A stretch of DNA of 64,000 bases. Source: Telmatactis stephensoni (taxonomy: Eukaryota; Cnidaria; Anthozoa; Actiniaria; Isophelliidae). Location of the stretch: positions 1-64,000 of the forward strand of contig JALIZF010001507.1 of the NCBI GenBank assembly GCA_029948255.1, given 5' to 3'. The notes below the pieces were generated by a model that saw only the letters and a program-made list of their open reading frames with translations, was not told where the DNA came from and did no database searches. This document shows positions 28,729 to 43,180 of this stretch, in pieces. The position numbers and the translations under genes are program-made. The stretch's first letter is position 1. Each line of letters opens with the position of its first letter.

Positions 28729-31700
28729 ATGAGAGCAAACGTACACAAGCGAGCTACAGATTTAGAAGCCAGCAGCATATGCAATGTCCGTACCGACTTG
28801 AATGCTGTTAGTGCCAATATCCAAACCGAAGGGGAACTCTTTAGCACCGATGAAATAAGAGCCACACTAAATCCAATGATGCTTTCTATGAAGTTGATGG
28901 GATTACTTTATGGAGATGTTTATCAAGCAGGATATTTCAAGTCAAACTCTGTTGTTCCAAATTCGAAAAAGAACAACGATGACGCTGCACCAGAGATTCA
29001 TCCTCAGGCGGGTGATGCTCAACCAAGAAATCTTAGATTACATTTTGGACTTTGTTATTGTGTTTACGTTGCAGGAAATATTTGGATTCCTGTTGGTTGT
29101 TCAGTTAGAAGCACGTTTACACAACATAATTTCATTGAAGTTCTTATCCGAATCGTTGTGGTTTGCTGGTTCTTGCTTTGCGCAGGTCAACATTTCTTGT
29201 GCTTGATGATCACATCATATCGTACAAAGTCATCTCCATTGACTCGGTTTGATAAGTTTGTTAAAGCTGTTACTCAAGTGAGGTCTGGAAACATATCTAA
29301 ATCTCAATTTCGCATCAAAATTGTTGTGATAGTTGGATGGGTGGCTTTCATCATGAATACTGTTATCGTAATATCTGCTCTGTATTTTCCTGTCGATTCA
29401 ATCCGTGAGGATGCTCGGAAATTATTTTTGGGAGGCTCGGAATGGATAAGCACCAATATCGATGCACTTTGCCTTGCATATTCAATCATGCAGTCCTTCA
29501 TCTCTGGAAGCTGGATTCTTCCAACATGTTTTTACGTGTGTCTGTGCAGTGTTGTAGCGGACAGATTTAACGAGCTCTTTGAGAGGACGTCACGAACCAT
29601 CTCGATGAGAAATGGCTTGAACTTGGCCAGCCTCCGTAAAGAGTACGTGAAACTTTGCCACACTTTATCTGCTCTGGATGACGTGCTGTCTCCGCTTGGC
29701 CTCTATATGTTTGCTGTATACATACCACTGACTTGCATCAACCTGAACGTCTCCATCCAAACATTTGAAGATAGCACCCTAATGAATCGTATTGGATCGA
29801 TCTTTTGGAATTCAAGCAATCTATTGGTACTCCTTATTACGTCCATTGCGGGTGCTCGTGTCAACGACTCGGTAAGCAGATGACCACGATAGTAGTCATG
29901 TGAACACAACACAACAACTTAATTAACTCAACACAAAACAACAATACTATGTAATGCAAGTAATGCAATACAATACAGTAAAATTGAACAAAATAAAATA
30001 AAATATAATAAAATATAATAAAATAAAATATAGTAAAATATAATAAAATACAATGCAATGTTTTCACCTCTACTGTAAGGTGAGACCTCCATTAAAGACA
30101 TCAAAATGACACTTTTCAGATTACACAAAGTGCTATTTCCACATTGCGTCAACCTCTTCTAAGGGAAAACTACCCATGAAAGGGAATCTGTTATTGTGAT
30201 GTATGGCGAACCCAACACATACATATATATATATACTCTATATGTTCTACTCCTAATTGTTGTTGTTTTTCCAGGCCATTCGTTTGTCAGAGCTTCTTTA
30301 CGACATCGACATCAGTGACTTTGACAGCAAGAGTGAAGTTGAGGTAGGCATTATTAAATATTATTATATACCCTTGTCGATACGCGCGCTCTGATTGGCT
30401 GAAGCTGTACTTTATCAGAGAATGGAGCACAGTTCTGATGTCAGCAGCGCGAGCTCGACCGCGCGCGCACCTTTTGAATTTTTTTAGGAAAGAATCGAAC
30501 TTTTTCCCTCGAATATTTACTTAAAAATATAAAATAAAACAAAAAGAACATCTTTTTCCGTGCTCCATTCAGTAATACAGCACTTAGGAAGTGACGAAAG
30601 CACTCAAGAAGTGTGGAGAGCACTCGTCTACGGCTCGTGCTCTCCCTACACTTCTTTTGTGCTTTCGTCACTTCCTTCGTGCTGTATTACTGAACAGAGC
30701 ACGGAAAAAGCTGTTCTATTTGTTAATTCTTATACTCTATATACTCTGTGAATGAGTATAAAGCATCTACTAGCTTAACTGCAATACCACATGCTTATAA
30801 GTCTGACGGAGAACGGTACGAGATTGAGATATTGGTAAATATTGGTAAATAAACTGTAATATATCGTTATCTGAGTGAAAAAAAACAACTATCACACTGT
30901 GACAGATCAACAAATTGAGAGAGAAATCTGAAAAACCGGAAATGACATTTAGCTTGAGAACTTGAGCAATTCACAGCTGAACAAAATAGACAAATCTGAA
31001 AAACTATGAAAGTAAATTAATATAACGATGAATAGTACCAACATACTAGGAGTATCATCTCGAATTTTAATTGTTGAAAACTAGAATTTTTCATGCAATC
31101 ATGAAGTGCATTTCTAATAGACTGTGTACATTTCATAACGCTATTAAATATATACCTTGCATTTCAAATACAATGACATACTCGTGTGTACTGGTGTGTT
31201 AGAGTCAACTCTTCTTACAAAGTCAAAATAAAGACAGTATATAAATAACAAATAACAAAGCTTGCTTGTAAAGACCAACTGAGTAATTTTATACACTTGC
31301 TCAGTGACGACCGCATCACAGATCCATTCACTCAGTGTCCCGCAGGTAGCCCGAGTAATAGCCATATCCGTAACTAATCCATGATTAATGTCCTTGTTTA
31401 TATCAATTTACTATTTGAGAGTGATAATGGTGGACGCGAAAATGTTGCCTGAATATTCAGCACCTTTTTGCATTAGTTTAAAGCTATGTTATTATCTGTC
31501 ACTGCACGTCTTGAACATACCATGAAGCTTAGATACTCTCCGAGTATTTGTTGCTCTACATACTTTCAAACTTTATTTATTATCAATTAAGAAAATCGTC
31601 ACTTTTGATTGCTTTGAAGCTGACGTCGTCAAATTGGCTGAGTTTTCGTTACGCACTCAAATAGTATCAGAATAAGGAAGTGATATTTAATTCATTTTTT

Positions 31701-32203
31701 TGTCATCAGCTCATGTTGTTGCTATCAAACGTAAACAGTAATTACACGAGATTGACCGTTGGTGGCCTGGTAACTATCACTAAAGAGATGATACTAACGG
31801 TGAGTTTTAAGCACTACAGTATAATTTGTTATGCAGAAACCCCTCAAATTTTGTTTATTTTAAACCTTTGCTTCGCTATATTCTCTTTAAAAAAGAGATC
31901 ATTCGCAAATGCCAATGTTGTGAGGTAAACACATGCAAGCTAACAATGCACCTGAACGTCCTATTCCAAAATGGTGACCAACGCAATGATATGGTTTTTG
32001 AACTAGTTAGCATAAAAAATTCAACTGTCTGTAAGTAAAACATTACAGGAACAAGATTTTGTTGAAGAGAATACCGGCGCTAACTGCTATTGCTTTACCT
32101 TTACGTTTACATATCCTCAGTTTCTTTTTTTATTTGTTTTTTCTTCATCTTCTTTCTTTTTCTCTCTTCTTCTTTCTTTTTCTCTTTCCTTCTTTCCTTT
32201 CCT

Positions 32204-32295
<92 letters not shown>

Positions 32296-32407
32296 TTTCC
32301 TTTTTTTCTTTCTTTCATTTTTTTTGTCTTTTTACTTTTTTCTTCTTTTTTCCCAGGTCTTTGGAACTGTAATTGCTTATCTGACCATCTTGATACAATT
32401 TAAATAG
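28729..32407 (+). CDS. GRL3: gustatory-receptor-like seven-transmembrane protein
   Basis: Exons 28729-29871, 30275-30343, 31710-31799 and 32357-32407 give 450 residues with phase-0 introns. The start is fixed by the conserved acceptor tttctacag one base before the ATG. It shows the pre-TM1 motif LNPMMLSMKLMGLLYG, seven hydrophobic stretches, the LRKEYVKLCHTLSALDDVL loop, and the C-terminus FGTVIAYLTILIQFK. It is three residues longer than GRL1, 2 and 4, and shares that length with its sister GRL5. It is intact by eye. Intron 1 starts with an AATAC-like degenerate repeat, intron 2 holds a hairpin element, and intron 3 ends in a long CTTT tract forming the polypyrimidine region. Confidence 0.9.
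30368..30730. mobile_element. Hairpin element in GRL3 intron 2
   Basis: ccgtgctccattcagtaata ... gcacttaggaagtgacgaaagc pairs with gctttcgtcacttccttcgtgc ... tgttctattt-side words around the loop ctcgtctacggctcgtg. It is preceded by gcgcgctctgattggctg, a motif also found in the other hairpins. Confidence 0.55.
30731..31709. other. Rest of GRL3 intron 2
   Basis: Non-coding. Blocks such as gactgagtaattt...gcccgagtaatagccatatcc match GRL5 intron 2 (52640-52730), confirming the GRL3/GRL5 pairing beyond the exons. Confidence 0.55.
32105..32350 (+). repeat. (CTTT)n tract at the GRL3 exon 4 acceptor
   Basis: A pure CTTT core (about 32185-32295) within a pyrimidine-rich stretch that runs to the acceptor cccag at 32352-32356. 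Confidence 0.85.
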
Positions 32408-35400
32408 TTTATCAGCAACTTGTATTAATTGATTCGTATATAAGCAGCAGCCAGTTCGAAAGCGGGTCAGCGCTAATCCATGGTTAAATCAATGGATTTC
32501 TTTAGCAATACACGACTTTCATAATGCTTCTGCTAATTAGCATAAATGCTAAAAAAATTATTTCTGGGGTTGCAACTCTATTAATTCATAAAGATTGTTG
32601 ATCTATCTAACGTGAGCAAGTTTCTCAATAAAGTAATAAATCCTTTACAAGATATGAGGATTTAGAATTTTGAAAATGAACCAAAACGAGGCCATTCAGG
32701 CATCCAATAAAAAAATACATACATATCTCTCTCATTTTGACTACACATAACTTATTTGGTATACAAACAAAAGTTGCGAAACTATGTAAAGATATTTATC
32801 ATGAAGTACTTTCTTATTTCTTTTATTAGAAGGGGTAAAAATGAATTATGAAAGTGCTGAATTTAACCCTCCAACATCCCTAAGCACTTAATTTATTACT
32901 GATCTTTATAGTTTTTTTTGGAAGTTGTACCCCTAATTAGATAATCCCTTCAATTTATGTAAACAAGAGAAGATAGTTTTCTTTGTTTTCTATACTGAAA
33001 TGAAGCGCGCGTTGTTGGTAAATGAGGAGCTTTGACTTTAAATAGAGACCTTAAGATTTACGTTTACGGCAAACGGCAACCGTCAAATGGCAAACTTTAG
33101 CCGTCTATCACCCGCCGCTTGTACACTTAAGTGAAGATATTTGTATTTTCTGTCATTAACAGATTTGTTCTTTATTTGGTTGTTTGATTGTAGTTGAGGA
33201 TTAGAGTGAAATATAAAATCAAAATCAAAGTCAATTTTTGCCGTTTGTGCTTTTGTTCCGTATTTGAATAGAAAGCTTCACTTGCCTTTTTATATAAAAA
33301 AATCTAAAGTTTGTACAATGAAACATTTTTCTTACTGATTGAAACTAACTTTGATAAACGAACTGATTTTCTATGTTGTGAATTTTAGGTTTTTTTACGG
33401 CAACTTCCCAAAGAACTAGTTAGTCTAATTTAGGCTGTCGTCGTATGCAATTATAATTGAGGTATATTATAAAGCTATAAAACCAGATATGGCATACAGA
33501 CATCTTGAGGAAATACTATACGTGTATAAGAAAAGTCATTATACAATTAAATCAGTTACTGTTGTTGCTGTGCTGGCGATAGCATATACTTTCGAACAAT
33601 TGCACGAGCTTCGACTATTATATCACTACTGTTTATAATTAGCGTATAGAAAATTGTCTGCTTGTGCTTACATGTATTGACTGGCGGTAGGAAGAATGTT
33701 TACGTCTCTTCATTGCGGTTCTTGAACACAATTTTGAAAAATGAGATCGCCAACCAAATGTTATATGTCAACACAACATTCTTGCAGTCACCATGCAAAA
33801 GCCGATTTTCAATCCAAAAATACACGCATGCGCAGACAAATTCTCTATATGCTCTACTGCTTATCGTTATTACTATTATCGTTGATACTACTATTTATTC
33901 GTTATTATTCATATTACTAATAAAATATTCTATATCAATAATACCATTGTCAATGATTAATATCAAAGTTATATAACAATCCGAAAGCGTTTGCTATAAT
34001 TAAGGTTATTCTATTGAAGAAGAATAAATGTTGGGACTGAAATTCCTAAAACCTTGCGTAATAACGAAATAAAAAGAGGGGTCACTATTCTCATTTGCAA
34101 TGTATGATAATAGCGTTGCGTTGCGGGTCTAAAAATAGTTCGCGTAATAGATGAATACCCCAGATAAAGATCACGAAATTGTAATCGAACTGAAAAGAAC
34201 GCGGAGAAACATACATTTTATCATGAAAACATTGCTTATTCTCAAAAACGGGTCAGCTAGAAACACAAACAAACAAACAAACTGCCAAATAAGACTCGAG
34301 GAGATGAAAATATATATAAATATTTGACAATTATTCTCTCAACTGGAGGTCAATAGCGGTAGAATATTGACCATTTGCAGGTACTGGGAACACCTTTGGT
34401 CTCTACAAATACTGTCAGTAGCTGTAACCTTTACCTATTTAGCATGTTTCTTAGTGCTTTTAAACACATTGTCAAATAGAGGACAACTATATTCCTTTCA
34501 AACAAATGTTCAAGAACGAAAGGTGATTTGGATCGGTATCAAACGAACTTCCTCGAGAGAGATCGACGGTCAGTTCAAGCTTGCTTCAAGTCGTATATCA
34601 TTAAAATGCTGTGTTTATTTGGTGGACAAACCTTTTCCAGCTCAAGCCGTTTAAGCCCTTTTGAGACATTTCAAGATGATTATTTGCCCCTGTAAATCTG
34701 GAAAACCTGTGCTTATTACGGACAAAAGCTTGTAGTTGTCAAATCTCGTACATGTGATCGACGAATTCAACCGGCTGAGGTAAGCCCATTATTACAAAGT
34801 TGATTCCGCCTTCTTTTTTTGTATAAATGCTCCCTAAACTGTCAAGATTTTCTTATTATCGCATATTTCGAAAACCATGTTGCTAAAAAAAAACATTTAA
34901 GAACGAAAACGAATTTGCAAATAAAAAAATGATACTGGGTACGTAAATTACTTAATGCATTCAAAAAGTTCGTAGGAGAGAATTCGCATCATTTTATTGA
35001 AAAATCGGCTTTATAATATAGCTGTTATTGAAAGATTATTAACCGGGCGCCTTTATGTCAAGCAATGGTTTTAACGAAAATCACACACACGTGACCAAAT
35101 GAGGACAGCAAGTTTGCTAAAACTCTGAAAACAGACAGAAGAAGGACACAAGGCTGGCAGCTCGAGCCGTCAGACCGCTCAATACTCGACTAGGATTCGG
35201 CCGAAATTTTTTTCTGAAAACGCTCACTAATAGAGGAATAATCAAACTATGCATGTCCTGAGCGATTTTGAGGACGATTAGTCCACGGACGCCATAAAAC
35301 TGAAATGAATTTTGAAGAAGTGAGATCGCATTTCTCCCACTGATCCGACAAAGATGCCTACTCAAAGGAATTCTAAATATGCGCTTTGGTTCGAATTACC

Positions 35401-36559
35401 ATTCTTTCCCCCGTCGATCGCTTTGCTCGTCCATTGCCAATGGATCGATGACGTTTTATATAACAATTTGCTATCTAGGGGATGGGAGAAGGAGTGTCAA
35501 TCAGTGTCAAGAAACTGGCCGAGTGTTGCTTTGTCGGACAGGCCACGCATTTGATCTGAAATCAGCACAGGAACAAGTTTGATCCCGAGATATGGCAATA
35601 TACAATTTCAAAATCCAGTATAAAATCTAGTTTAAAATTTATTAGTAAACAACAATCTAAAGGTCTTGTATGTCGGACATGCGCGAACTTACATAACGCG
35701 TACACACTTGTTTGTCTTGTAACGGAATTTGTAATTCTTTATATCCCTTATGATGAACCTAATACTCGAAAGCTTATTGGGCAATAAAGTGTCAAAAGAA
35801 CGTAGATGAAGCACAAATTCCATGATGAATTTTTCTATTGGATAATCTGACTATTTCAGAGAAATGTAACAACTGTCATTTATGTAACACTTAGAGTTTT
35901 AGATAATTGTATATAATATTTATAATATAGTTTTAATAGTTTTAATGATGGTATGCCCAATGCAGTACGCTCCAGTATGGATTTTTGAAATAAGTATAAA
36001 CAATGAAGTTATATATAAGCAAAAATGTCTTTGTCGACTTACAAAAAAGCTCGCAAGGCGCTCAATTTGATTTTTTTCGCGCGCGTAGTTACAAACCGTT
36101 TCTCCTCGGCAATCAAATTTCATTGTTTGCGCGCACGTCAGCGTCCTTTTAGTCAATACCAGTTTCGCTCTCTTAGTATTTTGGTCTCTTGGTTTTATTA
36201 TTCGCAGAATTCTCATTAACGTTTAAACTATTTTTCGAGTTCTATATACAATCCTTTTTGAAAATACTGTTGTTCCAAACATGGCCTGTGAGGTATCCAT
36301 ATTTTCTTTAAGAAATAAAGATAACTTTGTTACTATTCGGATTCTAAAACTAAAATTAAGCGCAAGCCGAAATCTTTTTAAATAAGTTAATATGAATTAA
36401 TATATACATGAAGAAGTTTATATTAATTGATATATACATTAGATTTTTATATCTTACACATATTTCTAGGTTTCATGAAGTTTTTTTAGGATTCAAATAT
36501 AATGTGCATTTGATCATTTCCATGCTATTTTGCGTGCACATCTTCAAAATGTTTCTGTT
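32408..36559. other. Spacer between GRL3 and GRL4
   Basis: AT-rich. The first bases resemble the GRL5 3' flank (tttatcag-aa-ctcgtat). The block-duplication breakpoint should lie in this interval. Frames at 33662-33976 and 34367-34654 are hydrophobic or mixed without family features, and I do not call genes. Confidence 0.4.
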
Positions 36560-37070
36560 TTTCTGAGGCCCACTGTATGTAGTTGCTTTGTAAAAATGTT
36601 TCTTGGACACAACCTCTTGAGATTGCAACCCATGTAATAAAGTAAGTCTGTAATCCATCTGTAGTAACTGAATATTCTTTCATCATAACTCCCGCTGATC
36701 TAATTTATACACCCTAAATTAAAAGAACTTCAAATAACTTTAATGTCAACACTTTGCACAGTCATAGATGCGACTCAAGTGTTTTTATTAACTGAGAGCA
36801 GGTGTTTGGTTCACATCATTGCCTGTTCTCAAACGTACGGGCAAGAGTTCTGGAGTGCTATCAAAGAGAAGTTAAAACTTTTGGTGTGTTGCAATTGATT
36901 AGTTGAAGGTAAATTTATTACAATTTTATCATGTAATTCTAAAAAAAGAAGAGGGTTTATTAACAAAGGATGTATACGTACAAGAAAAGGGATCTTGAAA
37001 TCAGGTGAAAATATTACAAACAAGAAAATTAATTCCCGAAGAAACACGACCCATATTCACAAACTCAGAT
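36560..37070 (+). promoter_or_regulatory. Duplicated upstream block of GRL4
   Basis: Shares tgtttcttggacac, gagcaggtgtttggttcacatc, caaacgtacggg, tttggtgtgtt and tatacgtacaagaaaa with the GRL2 and GRL3 upstream regions, in the same order and a similar distance (150-600 bases) before the ATG. Confidence 0.5.
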
Positions 37071-37127
37071 AAAGGTGCTAGTTTTTGCCATTTTGTGTTT
37101 GCTTTTGTTGTTTTTGATGTTGTTGTT

Positions 37128-37178
37128 GTTGTTTTCTTTTCTTTTCTTTTCTTTTCTTTTCTTTTTCTTTTCTTTTCT
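37128..37178 (+). repeat. (TTTTC)n tract in the GRL4 leader intron
   Basis: About eight TTTTC units directly before the conserved tctagttgtgattcctacag acceptor. Confidence 0.85.
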
Positions 37179-37200
37179 GTCTAGTTGTGATTCCTACAGT

Positions 37201-39719
37201 ATGGGAGATATCGTACACAAGCGAGCAACAGATTTAGAAATCGGCAGTATGGCTGATATCGGTGCAGATGAGAATGCGGCTAGCATCGATGTCCAAGAAC
37301 AGGATCTCTTTAACATCAACAAGCTAAGAAACACACTAAAGCCACTGATTCTCTCTATGAAGTTCATCGGATTGCTTTACGGGAATGTTTTTTACGCAGG
37401 ATATTTAACGCCAAATTCTGTTCCAAATATGAATAAGAACAGCGATGACGTTGCAGCAGAGATTCATACTAGTTATACTCAACCAAGAAATCATAGATGT
37501 AATTTTGGACTCTGTTTTTGTGTCTACGTTGCTGGAAATATCTGGATTGCTGTTGGTTATTCAGTTAGAAGTACGTTGGTAGCACCTAATTTCATTGAAG
37601 TTCTTGCCCGACTTGTTGTACTTGGCTGGTTCTTGCTTTGCGCAGGTCAACAAATCTTGTGTCTTCTGGCCACATCATATCGCACAAAGTCATCCCCTTT
37701 AAGTCGGTTTGAAAGGTTTCTTAAAGCTCTTGCACAAGTGAAAACTGAGCACGTATCTAAGTCTAAACACGGAATAAGAATTATTGTGATAGTTACATGG
37801 GTGACTGTTGTGATGAGTACTTTAATATTGATACCCACCTTTTATTACCCCGATGAATCTATTCGCAATAGTGCTCGAAAAATATTGTTTGGAAACTCGA
37901 CAGAATGGGCCATATCGAATTCAGATGTTCTTACTTACGTTTACACGTCGATGCATCTCTTCGTGTCTGGAAATTGGATTTTTCCAGTATGCTTTTACGT
38001 GTGCCTGTGTGAGGTTGTAACAGATAGATTCAACGAGGTCTTTGAGAGGACGTCAAAAGCCATTTCTAAGAAGAAAAACATCAACGTAGCCAGCCTCCGT
38101 AAAGAGTACGTCAAGCTTTGCCATACGTTATCTGCACTGGATGATATCCTGTCTCCTCATGGTCTCTTTTTATTTGCTGTAAACACACCCTTAACGATTG
38201 TCAACCTCAACGTCTCCATCCAAATATTTACACAAGACTCCATTGTCAATCATATTGGATACGTCTTCTGGAATTCAGTTAATTTGCTGATACTTCTTAT
38301 TACTTCGACTGCTGGGGCTCGTGTCAACAACTCGGTCAGAAGAAAAAAATAATATGTTACTGCAAAAATTACTTGTGGGATTGTCCTAGAAATATGTGAT
38401 CTTTTCTTTTTTCTTCCTTCCTTCCTTCCTTCCTTCCTTCCTTCCTTCCTTCCTTCCTTCCTTCCTTCCTTCCTTCCTTCCTTCCTTCCTTCCTTCCTTC
38501 CTTCCTTCCTTTCTTTCTTTCTTTCTTTCTTTCTTTTTTTCTTTTTTTCTTCCCTTCATTTCTTCCTTCCTTTCTTTCTTTCTTTCCTTCATTTCTTTCT
38601 TTCTTACTTTCTTTCTTTCCCTTCTTTCCAGGCTTCCCGTTTGTCAGAGATTCTTTACGATATCGACATAAATGGCTTGGACAGCAAGAGTGAAGTTGAG
38701 GTAAAAATGCATTTTCCAGTGTGACCAATAAAAATCGCTTTTAGTTTTGTATTTTCATAATGAATAATTATGTTATTCTAAGGATAAAATAGTCATAATA
38801 TAATCATTGACCAGACTGTACATTGTTAACAACTGGAATATCAGTTGCATTGTACTAAGATTTTTTTTTCGTCAGATGGTCAGCTTTCTCAATTCAAATC
38901 ATAAATAAATTCAACCCATTCCATGTCCAAACATGCATTGTATTTGCCGAGTTTCAGCTATTCCCTTGAGAATGAACTGAGATAAAGGAGTGCTATCCAT
39001 GTTGGATGGGCAAAAAATAGATGCTAATGAGAAATCGTTTAATTTTTAATAAAAAATCTTTTACAATTTGTTGAGTTCATCCGAGATGGCTACCGTGACG
39101 TCACAATACACCATCAGTTATGGCTTGCGTTTTCGATTCCTCACTCACTTACACTGATAAAAAAACGAAATTGCAGAATAAAGGAAATCAATTTTTTTTC
39201 ATCAGCTCATGTTACTGCTATCAAACGTAAACAGTAATTACAAAGGCTTGACTGTTGGTGGACTGGTTACTATCACCAAAGAAATGATACTAACGGTAAG
39301 AAGTAATTCAATGTAATCGTATTAAATTATAATTAGCATATTATTATTCCACTGATTGGTCGAGTAATCGTGTAAAAGAGCCTTCTAGATGCACAAAAGA
39401 AGGCAAAATGTGGTGAGAACAACAGTCACGACGCTGGACTTCATCATCTTAAAGGATATATAATATATAACCACGTAAAATGGAAGCTACTTTATTGAGC
39501 AACGGGCTTTTTATCTAATTTCCTGTCATATAATAAATTGAGCATCCACACCAATATTAGTATCAAAATTCATATGGATTCTTTCGCCTTGATTATTATT
39601 TTTATAATTTCAACGATCTATTACCGATGTTTTGCTTACTTGTATTTTATACTTTTTCTGTTTTGTAGGTCTTTGGAACTGTTCTCGCCTATTTGATCAT
39701 CCTGTTACAATTTAAATAG
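37201..39719 (+). CDS. GRL4: gustatory-receptor-like seven-transmembrane protein
   Basis: Exons 37201-38334, 38632-38700, 39206-39295 and 39669-39719 give 447 residues with phase-0 introns. The ATG lies one base after the acceptor ctacag; the longer in-frame start at 37075 only reads through the TTTTC repeat. Motifs: LKPLILSMKFIGLLYG before TM1, seven hydrophobic stretches, LRKEYVKLCHTLSALDDIL, and the C-terminus FGTVLAYLIILLQFK. It is near-identical to GRL2 through TM2-TM5. The exon 1 donor is gtcaga where the paralogues have gtaaga or gtaagc, so splicing of intron 1 may be weaker. It is the most compact gene of the five (2.5 kb), with intron 1 largely made of CTTC/CTTT repeats. Confidence 0.9.
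38408..38628 (+). repeat. (CTTC)n/(CTTT)n tract filling GRL4 intron 1
   Basis: A pyrimidine tract of roughly 220 bases ends at the exon 2 acceptor (38630-38631). Repetitive Lys/Glu/Arg or Phe/Leu/Ser frames over it are not genes. Confidence 0.9.
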
Positions 39720-39869
39720 TATTTATTAATCCACATATGTAAAGAAATGAATGTGATATAACTTGAAATAGAGATGGTTTGATTGTCACATTTTTATTTA
39801 TTTATTTATTCATTCATTCATTCATTCATTCATTCATTCATTCATTCATTCATTCATTCATTCATTCAT

Positions 39870-39901
<32 letters not shown>

Positions 39902-39938
39902 TATCTATTTATTATATTTATTTATTTAGTTAGTTATT

Positions 39939-39976
<38 letters not shown>

Positions 39977-41490
39977 TATCTATTCATATTTTATTTCTTT
40001 ATTTTATGTACAATATGGAATTTATGTTTTTTTTACAATATTTTTAACAACAGAGATTTTAACAAACATTTATTTGTACAATATCGAAATTTTTGGACAA
40101 GGTAATATGGATGTTTTAGAATACCTATAATTTAACTAAACAGTTTTGTTATATTTTTTCTTACAAACGCTCACACACATGCTCAAACTACTCTTTACAT
40201 TTCAAATTGTAAATAGAAAATTATTCATAATCGTATATTCAAGTTTACGTTTCGAGTTGCAATATGGAATTGTTATTTTAATAGTCATATATTCAATTTG
40301 TTTTAATATAAATCAAATCAGAAAATGTGGTATAGGATTCAGTTGTTATGATCATTGTCCTGACTTGCATGGTTTTCTTTTTTCTTTTTCTTTTTAATTT
40401 TGAGAATTCTATGTACATTGTTATGAAGAGCCCAATGCCCTCTATTTTTGGGAGGGTGTCTTATATTTTACACTTCCATATAAAGAGTCTTGCTATGAGA
40501 AAAACAAAATATTGGTGTACGTTTATCCCACACCATAGAAAATACAGCCAATCAGAAAGCAGGAAAGCCGTTGTAAGTTGGGTCACATTAGTGCAATTAA
40601 AAGGTGATTTGTAGATTTTATTCCAGTTCAAGATATCATCGGAAACACCGCAGTCTCAACACCATTTTTGCTGACTTTTCTCTCGGTATATCTGTTTTGA
40701 ACCGACTAATTTTTGATAGACTACTCTACTGGGTTTTTCGCTTTACGACAATTATCCATAAACATTTCGGGTTTTTCATCCTGAGCTTCGGCAAATTGAC
40801 TTTTCTATTTAAGAGAATTTACAGACGATATCAATCCGTAAAAAAAGTTCGTTTTATATTATAAGATTCTTGAAATTCTGAAAAAGATAGAAAGCTAGCT
40901 GTTCGTATCTTTCACTAAATGTTCGAGGACCAATTTTTGTAATGGACATTTTTGATTCTTATTAGGGAGGTGTTCCAGAGATGTGGCGATAAAAGATGTC
41001 GATGAGATGTTATAGAACTCTTGTAATGGAGTTCTGTCCAAAATGCGACAATTGCTTTTGTTAATTCGTCTGTCAAATGAAAATACTTGGCTAGGTCTTT
41101 TTTGTGAAGGTTATAAGTGAAAAAAATCAGTTCCGTCATATTTCGAGAGTTCTTCGTTAAAAATCAATTTCTATTTACCGTGATTTCATGGATAGAAAGA
41201 AATGGAACAAATATCCTTCAAAACTGGGTTTAATTGCTAAAACATTGTAACAACAAATGAAGCGGTTGGTCCGAACCCTATTAGAGTTGAATTTAATTTC
41301 AGAAATTTGCAGACGCTTGTCACTGGAACAAATAGTAATAATAGATAATGGTTATATATTGATTTCTAACATTTTTCAAAGATCCTCCAATATAAGAAAA
41401 GATATTGACCAGAATCCGATCAATTTCGCAGTGCAATCATGGAATAGTTTTTATATCGATTTTATAGAAAAAGCTGACATATCTTTGTGT
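39720..41490. other. GRL4 3' flank and spacer
   Basis: Starts with sequence like the GRL2 3' flank, then (TTCA)n/(TTTA)n at 39789-39990. Open frames at 40146-40864 and 41257-41508 are Phe/Ile-rich with no family resemblance. Confidence 0.4.
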
Positions 41491-41499
41491 TACAGTATA

Positions 41500-42621
41500 C
41501 ATACATGAGCAAACAGAGTGCATTGAAAATTCTAAACATCTTAATCTGTCAAGAGACGAAAAATTGGAAATTTAAACGTTTAATGGCTTACAACAGGAGC
41601 CCGTTACCCCTGCTTACAACCGTTATCGGCGTTGAACCCAGGAAGCTCCTATGCTCGTCAGTTTGAAACTAGCATTTGGACGAACGACAATCAAATTACT
41701 CGACTGATATAAATAGCGATTCTAATTCTGCAACAGGGAAAAATGTGTCCTTTAAACGTTCGTCGAAATACGAGACATTTTTCACGATTACAGAACCAGA
41801 ATCGCCATTTGTATCGGTCGAGAATTTTGATTGACTTCCGCGCTTTGCTCTTCGATCAACGGCAACAACTGTTGTAAGCTTAATATTTAGTTGATTCTAT
41901 GTAAATGACATTAAAACTTGCGTAAAAAGAAGCAAACAAACTAATACATCGATCAGTACTAAATCAACTTCTGACTCCTCTATTTGCGTTACAGATGAAT
42001 CTTGAGTGTTTTATTGATCAGGACTGCTGTTGTCAGTGTTTTACGTTTTTATGTTTTTGTTTGTTTTGCTTTGTACATGTTTATTTGTTGGACTATTTTT
42101 GACCTTTCGACTTTGGCGATTTCTTCAAAATTTCATTTATAATTAATGCCTATTATCTGCTTTAAATTTTTTCTAGTAGATATTATTTCGAATAGTACTG
42201 ATGGGGTTTCTCAGTAATCACGATTCATGAAATTAAAAACAATAAAATAAAAATCAATGTTTGATTACACCTGAACATTTTAAATTAAAACTCTATTCAT
42301 TCATCATCTTGAGGGACTCAACTGCAATTAAACCTGTCCCTTGAAGTAAACAATATCTCAATATTACATTTAAAAATATGAAAACACAACTTCGAATTCA
42401 GTAAAGTTAAGTCTATACCCACAGTTGAATATAATCTGCCGATCTTATTTTACTGCTTGCTCCAAATAAAAAAAAGGCAACATCATCAGGATATTACTGT
42501 ATTCCGGAACACCACCTTAATTATTTATAAACATATCAATTCTCGGCCACTGCCTTTTGAGATTGCATAACGTTTAATAAGTAAAATATAGTAATCGATG
42601 TCAAGGGAGGTTATGTTTTCT

Positions 42622-42712
<91 letters not shown>

Positions 42713-43180
42713 CGAATTCATTGACCTTAGTCAAAAGAGCTTCAAATAGCTATAATTAATGTTAATGCACAGTCATATCATAAATTCGATTTTGTTTATC
42801 AAACAGAGAGCACAGGTGTTTAGCCCACATCATTTCTTGAGGTTTCTGGAGTGCTCATCGATGTTTAGTTGGCATTTTTGAAATGTTGGTTTAGTCGAAG
42901 GTAATTTCATTAAAGTCATATACCAGGTAAGGTAAAGTAAAAAGGAAAGAGGGGCGATTTGTCTGTAAGAAAAGTGATTTTAGAAATCAGAAGTTGAAAA
43001 ATATCATGAAGTGCAAGAAAATAAATATCCTGGCAACAAGAATAACAAGAGACTGAGAGGGCGAAGTTAACTTCAATTGCCTATAACAGCTATCCATATT
43101 CACAGATTATATATTAAAGAGTCATCAAATGTTTTCATTTTCAAATAAAACATCGTTTAAAGAACAGGGGAGAAAAGATA
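41500..43180 (+). promoter_or_regulatory. Duplicated 5' flank of GRL5, cut off by an insertion
   Basis: Matches the GRL3 flank 25690-28625 in order: atgagcaaac-agtgca (41508), the 41876-42000 block, tcattcatcatcttg-gactcaa (42297), gcacaggtgtttagcccacatc (42813), and finally aacaggggagaaaagata ending at 43180, where a 4.07 kb insertion begins. It includes a pure (TC)n run at 42627-42709. Confidence 0.55.
42627..42709. repeat. (CT)n microsatellite
   Basis: An uninterrupted dinucleotide run of about 41 units inside the duplicated upstream flank. GRL3 lacks it at the matching place. Confidence 0.95.
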